Shown piece after piece: positions 56,990-64,000 of a DNA stretch of 64,000 nt. The notes below the pieces were generated by a model, which was not told the origin of the DNA, searched no databases, and saw nothing but the letters and a program-made list of their open reading frames with translations. The translations under genes and the position numbers were made by a program. Every line of letters starts with the position of its first letter. The first letter of the stretch is position 1. Source of the DNA: Dipteronia dyeriana (taxonomy: Eukaryota > Streptophyta > Magnoliopsida > Sapindales > Sapindaceae); contig CM065297.1 of assembly GCA_032871835.1 (NCBI GenBank), positions 21,643,098 through 21,707,097 on the forward strand. The letters are read 5' to 3'.

Positions 56990-57664
56990 TAGGGGTGGTA
57001 TGGTTCGGTTCGGTTCGGTTCGGTCCAAAACCATATTAAACCGATATATATATTCGGTTTTTAAAAATGTGAATCGGTTTGAACCGTTTGAACTTGAAAA
57101 CCGAATTGAACCGAACACCTTTATCTCGGTTCGGTTCGGTTCAATTCGGTTTTGGGCCTAATGGGCTTAAAAGGTTTTTAATATGTTATTTTTTTAATTT
57201 TTTAGGTTTTTAAATTGCATTTTTGGCATTTAGCCTTAAACTTTTTTTAAGAAAGCATAATATGTAAAAATTAATTTAAACAAAATACAATCCAATTTTG
57301 AATCTGAATCTAAAATTTCAATCATATTCGGTCTACATACTCAATCAAAATATAAAATCATCATAACTTCTATAAATATAAGTACAAAAAATGTAGTATA
57401 TATATATGTAGTCCAAAAATAAAACATCATCAACAAACAATCCATAATAAAATTAAACCTTACAAAATAATTAATTAAGACAATTTGATCAATTCGGTTC
57501 GGTTCGGTTTTGTATGTCCAAAACCGAAACCAAACCGAATTTAATTCGGTTTTTAAATTTCAAATCGGTTTGAACCGAATAGAAACTATGAACCGAACCA
57601 AACACCCTTTTTCAGTTCGGTTCGGTTCGGTTCAATTCGGTTTCGGTTTTTATGCCCACCCCTA
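56990..57664. mobile_element. Non-autonomous hAT element, perfect 8-bp TSD
   Basis: Starts taggggtggta (56990) and ends tgcccacccccta-like (tgcccacccccta read 57652-57664 as tgcccaccccta), inverted termini. Flanked by an exact 8-bp duplication gtgggagt at 56982-56989 and 57665-57672. Both subterminal regions are built of ggttcggttcgg / ccgaaccgaacc repeats, so the element can fold on itself. It has no transposase; ORFs 56933-57161 read the ggttcggt repeats. 8-bp duplication and the TAGGGGTGG end place it in hAT. Confidence 0.9.
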
Positions 57665-57672
57665 GTGGGAGT

Positions 57673-58177
57673 AGTTATCTCTCGTTATGATGTAGATATC
57701 CAGACTGCACGTATATTGTTAAATATCGGTAGTTCTATTGTGACGCAACGTGAAACAGTGAAGGAATAAGACCAACATTTATATTCCCGAATAAACTCCC
57801 CCACCAGAAAAGAGTAAAACTTTGAAGAGAAATTCTAAAAATTTTAAGATAAAAGTTAATTCGACTTTCAACTTACAAGTCTATTTAAAATAAACGAACC
57901 CTAATCCTTGTTGAGTAAGGAAACAAACCAAAATTAAGGAAAATAATCAAAAATATCAAAATTGATATAATAACGGAAACAAATAATACTAAAGATCTAA
58001 ATCAATGCAGAATTGACGACAGCGATTCTGACTTGTAAAACTCAACTTATTACTAAAATAAAAATGTCTTAAAATGGCAAAAATGATAATTTCAGAACTT
58101 AAACAATGGAATTCGATTAAAAAAGGACGTTTAACATAGCCAACGACTATGTGTATCGTAGACCTTGTCGACTCACT
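57673..58177. other. Intergenic, no gene recognised
   Basis: AT-rich and without element ends I can recognise. The possible exon at 58178-58286 lies directly to its right and, if real, this is its 3' flank. Confidence 0.5.
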
Positions 58178-58286
58178 TTAACTGAAAAAGTTTAGCGTCA
58201 TTCCGACTTCGTCGCCAGCTCTAGCAGAAATCATTTCTTGAATTTCGGGTGGTCCATCAAAACCATAAAGGACTCCGTCACCGGTT
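58178..58286 (-). pseudogene. Possible isolated last exon of a host gene
   Basis: On minus, after a plausible acceptor (...gatgtag|aaccgg), a 35-codon frame reads GDGVLYGFDGPPEIQEMIS and ends GMTLNFFS followed by TAA (58180-58178). Its base use is much less AT-rich than surroundings and the amino acids look like ordinary globular protein. Upstream on this strand is AT-rich intron-like DNA, then the PIF/Harbinger element (58440-61672), which would cut the gene off from its earlier exons. I do not recognise the family. Confidence 0.3.
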
Positions 58287-58440
58287 CTACATCATATTGT
58301 AATAGTTATCATAATACTTAAAAAAAAAACATGGAAAGGATTCAAATAGATCAACATAGCATGAAAATCAAAATATAATTGCTCAATTGTGGTTATTTAT
58401 AGGGATATTATCATTTTTCCTCTATAGTTTGACCTATTAT

Positions 58441-59976
58441 GGTGCATTTGTTACGTGGGACAGGACAGAACAACATGGGACAAGTTGTCCTTGTCCCGCG
58501 TTTGGCACGAACTCTGTGTGGGACAACATGGGGACCCTCGCCCAACTAGTCCCATGGCATGGGACAAGGGTCAAAATGACATATTTGCCCTCTAAATCTT
58601 CAACAAATTACAACTGTGTACCGTAAAATTAAACCAATTCCCTTCTCTCTTTCTCTCTTCTCTCCAACCCACGATCGTATTCCAGTGACCTAAGCAAGCC
58701 AATCTTCTTCCGTTGCCGCCACAACCCTTCGCCGACGTCAACTTGGTTCCCGTCGCATGTGTATACCGTTGGCCCAGGCATGATTTTGTTTGATTTTCCT
58801 TTTGTTTGTTTCGATTTCGTTTTGAAATGATGAGCTCATCTCTTTCTCTGTTTCGATTTCGTGTTGTTGTGGTTACTTGTCTTGTTATCATCTGTTTACT
58901 GCATTCATTTTCTCATGTGGTGGTTTGATTTTTGTTGCCTATTTTTATACTACCCTGTTATGTCGTGTGGTGGTTTTAGTTTGTGTTGTTGCTGGGTTCT
59001 TTGTGTTGGGTCGCATTCTTTGTGTTGAATTTCTCATAAATTAATTAATTGGCAAGGGTGGGTGGTGGCGGTATTTGTTTTTTCCTCGATTCGTCGGTTT
59101 TCCAGTTAAATTTCAATCGATTTGCAACTTGTCTAAATTTTTACGACTCTGATTGCTAATGATGCACCATGTTTTGCAAACAAATTAACTAACCTTGCCT
59201 AGTTAGCTCTGAAATTCAAAGTATAAAAATGGAGATTGATATGGTTGCTAATAAGGGTGAAATGCTTGTATATGCACATGGTCTTATTTTTATTACAACT
59301 ATTTGATTGCCAATAACTCATCATGATTCATATATCCATGTGTTAATGGCAAGTTGCATTTGTTTATTAATTATTTCTGTGCAATGTGAACCCACTGCCA
59401 CATTTTGTTTTCAATAATTATTTACGATTTAAAATGTGTATCCTTTTCAAGTCTTTTAAATTTATATTCTAGATTCGCCGTGATCCTATAGAGAAAGTCT
59501 TCTGCCTTGTGTTTTATAACAATTTTATATGTTGTATATATGTATGCATACATGATAAACGTCTATGTCCTTTATTTAGTTCCATCTCAGAAGTAGAACT
59601 GAAAGAAAATATGGATTCATTAATGTTGTTGCAAAAATGGTGGATAAACACTTGTAATTAACTAAAATGATTGTGAAATAATATTTATGACCTACAGAGT
59701 GAACACTTTCAGAATGTATTATTTAACCTTCTCCATGTAGTATAACTCAATGTGAATTTTTATATTGTGCAATTGGTAGGTTTAACATGTGTTGATTAAT
59801 CGTTGTTAGTGGTAAATTTATGATTTAGCATCAAATACTATGTGAGCAGAAAATGATATATTATTATATGCTATTAAGAATATCTGTACGTATATAATGT
59901 GATAAAAATAATCATCTTTATCTAATTCGTTGGACATTTTAGATAGATGTTTATACACCGAAACAAATTGTTATTT

Positions 59977-60015
<39 letters not shown>

Positions 60016-60150
60016 TGTATTCAAGATGTATATTAGCTGGAATACACAGACTTACTCCTACCCAGAATTTTGCCGGTAGAGTACACTTGTGATACAACGC
60101 CACGTACAACTGTATCTAGTAGTTATGTCGATTGAAATAGTTTGGTGTAG
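58441..60150. other. PIF/Harbinger 5' part: TIR region, leader and AT-rich DNA without a readable gene
   Basis: CT-rich leader-like DNA with GC-richer words at 58660-58760 is followed by AT-rich intron-like DNA. (CA)n/(TA)n dinucleotide runs lie at 59979-60015. No ORF with recognisable content. Confidence 0.5.
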
Positions 60151-60344
60151 GATGCATTTTCTGTTAAGACCAAGTGTGCGATTTTATATTGTGGTGGGAA
60201 TAAAGTGACTGAATATTCTGCGGCTTATGATATGCTCAACACGAGTGGGTTCGGTTGGGATGACACTCGCAAATGTGTTACGATGGACGATCCTGAAATC
60301 CTAACGGAATACTTGAAGGTTAGTGGTTAGATTAAATCTATTTA

Positions 60345-60390
<46 letters not shown>

Positions 60391-60947
60391 AATAATTTTA
60401 ATGTTCTGATGTATATTTGTTTGTTGTGATAGAAACATCATAACAAGAATTACACAGCTAATAGACCATTCCCACACTATGAACAACTAGTAACAGTGTT
60501 TGGGAAAGATCGAGCAACAAGTAGTATGGTTGAATCTGCAGCAGATGCTTTGGATCACATGGGACTGGAAATGAAGAGTCGGACATAGCTGGTTTCACCG
60601 AGTCTTTATCAACTCCCTCAAATGTTGCCTCTGCTTCCTCTAACCCAAATTCAGGACAAACATCAAATAGGAAGAGAACAAGGAATGTCAGTTCTACAGT
60701 AGCAGACATCACCAAGGTCTTTGAAAAAAGTATGGAAAGAGCATCCGCAGATATTGCTAAGTTGACTGAGGCTATTACGGGAGGGGATGCAATGACCCGT
60801 TTAGGTGTTGAGCTAGAGGGCATGTGTCTTGATCGTGTGCAAGTGATACGAGTTGTAATGTATTTTGGAAATAAGACAATTCTGTTGCACATTTGGAATG
60901 GCTTGAATGATTCCTACAAGCCAGATTTTGTGAATGCAATTTGAGAG
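60151..60947 (+). pseudogene. Myb/SANT-like DNA-binding protein of PIF/Harbinger (ORF1 type)
   Basis: Two exons. Exon A (60151-60318) has MLNTSGFGWDDTRKCVTMDD and ends EILTEYLK. After an intron with canonical GT (60319) and AG (60432), exon B starts KHHNKNYTANRPFPHYEQLV then TVFGKDRATSSM. This is the Myb_DNA-bind_3 / 'L10-interacting MYB'-type fold found in Harbinger ORF1 proteins, with the GFGWDD and FP-Y-L-FGKDRAT signatures. A one-base shift near 60555-60570 moves the frame. The rest reads in another frame as a Ser/Asn-rich linker, NRKRTRN and a C-terminal helix region (SMERASADIAKLTEAITGGD, MCLDRVQVIRVVMYFGN) to the stop near 60945. The intron holds (TA)n and (TAA)n. In the family this protein helps bring the transposase to DNA. 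Confidence 0.75.
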
Positions 60948-61672
60948 GAGTGATCACTTTTTATATATGATTTTATGAACATGTTTGAAGGTTATATTTT
61001 GTTTGAATGTGATCACATCAGTGTCATGGATGATATGTTATTAGGTTGTTCATTGAAATCTTTATTTTCAATTAGATGAGATGATTATGATATTGATGAG
61101 TTGTTGAATTTTATTTCTAATTCCATGTTAATTTAATAATTGTTTTTTTTTCATGATGTTGACAAAGATAGTGAAAATTATGATCCAATATCATTTGAAT
61201 ATTTGAGCAATTGAATAGCAATTGAATTAATTCGGCAGACTGCTTGTATATATATTGGAATTGTTTCCATGAAACTGATAAAAAAGTGACCAAGATGGAA
61301 ATTGTAAAAATAACGAGGAAATTGTCAATAATAATCCTATAAAATTATTAAATATGAATATTTTTCAATCATTTTTTTGTTAGATATGATATATAAATAT
61401 ATTTTTTTATATAAAATCATATAAATATCTACTTGTCATGTCCCATTTATCACTATTATGTGGTAACAAACATTAAACAACACAACAGAGGCATTCTGGT
61501 CATTTGAACCTCTTGTTCTGTCATGTTCCAGTCATACCAAACACATAACAGTTAACAGTTCAGTCCCAGATATTCCAAACACAATATAGACAATTTGTCA
61601 TGTCCTGTCCCGTTCCATATTATCCTGTCCCGTTCCATATTATCATGTCCCATCCGCGTACCAAACGCACCC
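60948..61672. other. PIF/Harbinger 3' part, untranslated and TIR
   Basis: AT-rich DNA after the Myb-like gene, then the terminal inverted region with GTCCCGTTCCATATTA repeats. No further gene is seen, so the DDE transposase expected beside ORF1 is absent. Confidence 0.6.
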
Positions 61673-61675
61673 TTA

Positions 61676-63156
61676 GTAACTTTACCCCTCTAATTTTGAA
61701 AATTGTTAATCTACACCCTGAAAACTAAAGTATTCGAATATATACCTTTTTCTGTTAGAATTTCCGTTAAACAGTGGTTTGACCGTTAAAGCAATGGAGA
61801 CCCCTAATAATCATAACACCAAAATGAAACCCAAAATCATCATCATGGTCATCATCATGGTCATCATCATGGTCATGGTAATTATCATCAAACCAAATCC
61901 AGAAACACTAGAATCAACACCGCAAGCACCATCATCAACAATACCACCACCAAACCACAACCATTCATCAACAAAAGGACACCATTATCATCAAACCAAA
62001 TCCAGAAACACTAGAATCAACACCGCAAGCACCATCATCAACAATACCACCACCAAACCACAACCATTCATCAACAAAAGGACACCAAACCCGAAAAAAA
62101 TTCAAACCCAAAATCTGAAAAACAACAAATACCACCAACAATCTGATCCAAAAACAACCATAATATCATTATTATCTCCAAACTAAACCACCGTTACTAT
62201 CGCACCACAGATTCACAAAAAAAAAAAAAAAAAAACAAATCATAAAATGTAAAACCAAAAAAAAAAACATGAAATCAACATAAAACCAATATCACCATCA
62301 CCACAAAACCCATAACAAAGGATCTCCACCGATCACCACAAATATCCACCCATTAATCCCATATCTTCGACCACCACCCCAAATCAACCATAAACCGCCA
62401 CCACCTCCATCTCCAACACCACACTAGGTGCCCAAATATCACCCGACGCCACCTCAAAATCAACAATCTCAAACCATAATCGGAATGAGAGAGACATTAG
62501 AGAAAGAGAGAACCAAAATCGAAATCCCTAAATCGAAATCAACCAAAACCACTAACCAAATCGAAATCAACCAACCACAACCCTCACCCTAAATCGCCAC
62601 CACTCCCAACCCAATCCCAGAAATCAAACCCGTCACCAATCACCCATACCCATCATTGATCCCAAAAACCAAACCACCGAACACATATCCGAAGAGAGCG
62701 AAGAGGGAAGAGAAGGAGAAGAATAGAGTGACGAAAGAGAATCAGGTAGAGAGAAAGAGAAGAAGAGAGCAGTGGAAGATGAAGAAAAAGAAGAGAATCG
62801 GGAGAGAATTTTGGTTTGAATTGATTTTAGATGGTTTCTGGTGTTGGAATTGTTTTTTGATCCGGTGTTGATATGGTGTTTGAAATGTTGATCTGGATTT
62901 TTTTTTTCTGATGTTGATCTGTGTTTGGTTTTGAGAAGAAGTTACCATTTTATTTTGTTTTTGATATTCGTTTTTTTTTTTAATTTCTGTTAATATTTGA
63001 TTGGTATTAAATTAATTTTAATTTACCTTTTACCGTATTACCTTTCCAGTCAACGGTGAATTTAACGGAAATCCCGACGGTAAGAGACAATACTTCGAAT
63101 ACTTTGGTTTTCAAAGAGAAGATCAACCATTTCCGAAACTAGAGGGGGTCACGACA
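61676..63156. mobile_element. Mutator-like TIR element with captured or low-complexity centre
   Basis: Long inverted ends: gtaactttacccctctaat...actaaagtattcgaata from 61676 and, inverted, ...tacttcgaatactttggttttc...agagggggtcac to about 63156, matching over some 110 bp. The right tract also carries ccgttaaattcac inverse to ccgttaaacagt. The centre is Pro/Asn/Thr/His-rich by translation (ORF 61779-62186) and ends in a purine-rich stretch (62690-62800). No transposase. The duplication flanking the ends was not found. It follows the PIF element almost directly, so the two insertions are nested or adjacent. Confidence 0.6.
61881..62086 (+). repeat. Exact 103-bp tandem duplication
   Basis: Bases 61881-61983 and 61984-62086 are identical (each begins attatcatcaaaccaaatcc and ends aaaaggacacc). 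It adds 103 bases, which is not a multiple of three, so the second copy is read in a different frame in the surrounding ORF. Flanked by (atcatcatggtc) repeats at 61838-61880. Confidence 0.9.
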
Positions 63157-63880
63157 CGAAGGATCGACACGAACCCAATGAATTTAGATTGGGTTGGGTT
63201 GGGTTGGGTAAACGGGTTGGGGTTGATAAACGGGTTGACCCGTTTAACCCGTTTAATAAACTGGTTGAGTTGGGTTTCATAAACGGATTGACGGATTGAC
63301 GGATTGACGGATTGATACGATTAGTTTAGGAAAAATATGTAACTTAAAATTAATTGGGGGAATACTTACAACAACAATTATGGTTCAATGATAAATAACT
63401 AAATTTTATATTGTTTTAACTTTCATCTTACAATTGCCAATAGTTTACGGAATACGAAGTTTGAAGACTTTAACAGTTGAACTATCGGTCTTTATTTATC
63501 GTTTTTATTAATTTTAATTGTTTGGTTTTTTATATATATATTCTATCATTTATGGATTGTATAAACTTTATAGTCTTTTTGTGGCTCGTCTAAATTGAGA
63601 CGTGATTTAGTTGGTTATTATGTTGGTTTTTTAAGGATATTATTAGTTTAGATTTATATTATATTTTTAATAATTATTAATATAGAAAAAAAATCAAACA
63701 TATTATAAATGGGTTAAACGGGTCGGGTCGGGTTATACGTTTATTAAATGGATTGGGTCGAGTTTGAAAAGTTCAACTCGTTTAATAAACAGGTTGACCC
63801 GATACGACCCATTTAATAAATGGCTCGTGTCGGGTTTGGTCTAACCGGACCTACGAACCCGTTTTACCATGTCTAATTAC
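63157..63880. mobile_element. Possible hAT-like TIR element rich in ACGGGTTGACCCG motifs
   Basis: The left part has gggttgggttgggt and aacgggttgacccgtttaaccc; the right part has acaggttgacccgatacgaccc, cgggtcgggtcgggtt and ends ...acccgttttaccatgtctaa near 63880. These mirror each other, as in known plant elements with (a/c)ccgaaccg or gggtt repeats in their subterminal DNA. A fourfold acggattg run lies at 63284-63315. Termini and duplication were not resolved. Confidence 0.4.
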
Positions 63881-64000
63881 AAATAGATCAAACTACATGA
63901 AGAAAATGATAATATCTCTTATTTATATAAAACCAATATTATTGTTAAAAACGTAGAGTGATAGGTTTTTATTTTTATTTTTTATAAGTAAATATCTCGT
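63881..64000. other. AT-rich window end, nothing recognised
   Basis: No supported feature in the last 120 bases. Confidence 0.6.

Larger units (their letters stand above)
58440..61672. mobile_element. PIF/Harbinger element with TTA TSD, transposase lost
   Basis: Flanked by TTA at 58437-58439 and 61673-61675. Ends are inverted: tggtgcatttgttacg...gtgggacaggac on the left, and on the right ...atgtcccatccgcgtaccaaacgcaccc. Sub-terminal 'gggacaggac' and 'tgtcccgttccatatta' repeats occur at both ends; a 20-bp cctgtcccgttccatattat is tandemly doubled at 61606-61644. Inside is a Myb/SANT-like gene (60151-60947), the usual partner of the Harbinger transposase. No DDE transposase was found, so it is non-autonomous. 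Confidence 0.8.

Overview
This window looks like a repeat-rich, AT-rich dicot nuclear genome. The evidence is one intact-looking five-exon plant AT-hook (AHL) gene on the minus strand (39355-42626) in a sea of plant-type transposable elements (LINE, Ty3/gypsy Tat-like, Ty1/copia, LARD-like, Mutator, hAT, PIF/Harbinger) plus an endogenous pararetrovirus fragment. There are no bacterial-type operons, CRISPR arrays, or rRNA/tRNA genes that I can support. Species cannot be named from this sequence.

Layout. (1) 1-22.7 kb is a nested retrotransposon cluster. A degraded Tat-like Ty3/gypsy element starts with an LTR at 2136-3152 and a tRNA-Asp-like PBS. Its gag is split by a LINE 3' end (4079-5352) and is followed by decayed protease, RT, RNase H and integrase. 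Then come a 3' untranslated region with two tandem arrays and an antisense ORF, a solo-LTR-like block, and two further tandem LTR copies (14306-15060 and from 15061). The last LTR is split by a 5.8 kb LARD-like LTR element (15201-21003) with an exact 5-bp target duplication. (2) 22.7-33.6 kb holds a partial copia LTR, then a copia element (23849-33597) with 2.1 kb LTRs and a decayed gag-pol. (3) 33.6-38.7 kb holds a LINE RNase H remnant split by a solo LTR, a hairpin MITE, and a TIR element enclosing caulimovirid (pararetrovirus) fragments inside AT microsatellite. (4) 39.3-42.7 kb is the AHL gene. (5) About 44.0-52.7 kb is a Mutator-like element. A DUF1985-Ulp1 protease gene on + and a MURA transposase on - converge in its middle, and each has a GATCGAGC/T-tract array in its leader. 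(6) 53.0-64.0 kb is a run of DNA transposons: a 1.37 kb MULE with 9-bp TSD, a 675-bp hAT with 8-bp TSD, a PIF/Harbinger element with TTA TSD that keeps only the Myb-like ORF, and a second MULE-like TIR element with a 103-bp duplication.

Functionally, only the AHL gene appears able to make a normal protein. Nearly all element genes carry stops, frameshifts or deletions. The most unusual items are the Ulp1-bearing Mutator with direct arrays in both gene leaders, the pararetrovirus fragments joined head to head inside an AT tract within a TIR element, and a gypsy LTR promoter carrying an expanded array of W-box-like repeats. All calls come from reading the sequence; no database search was run.
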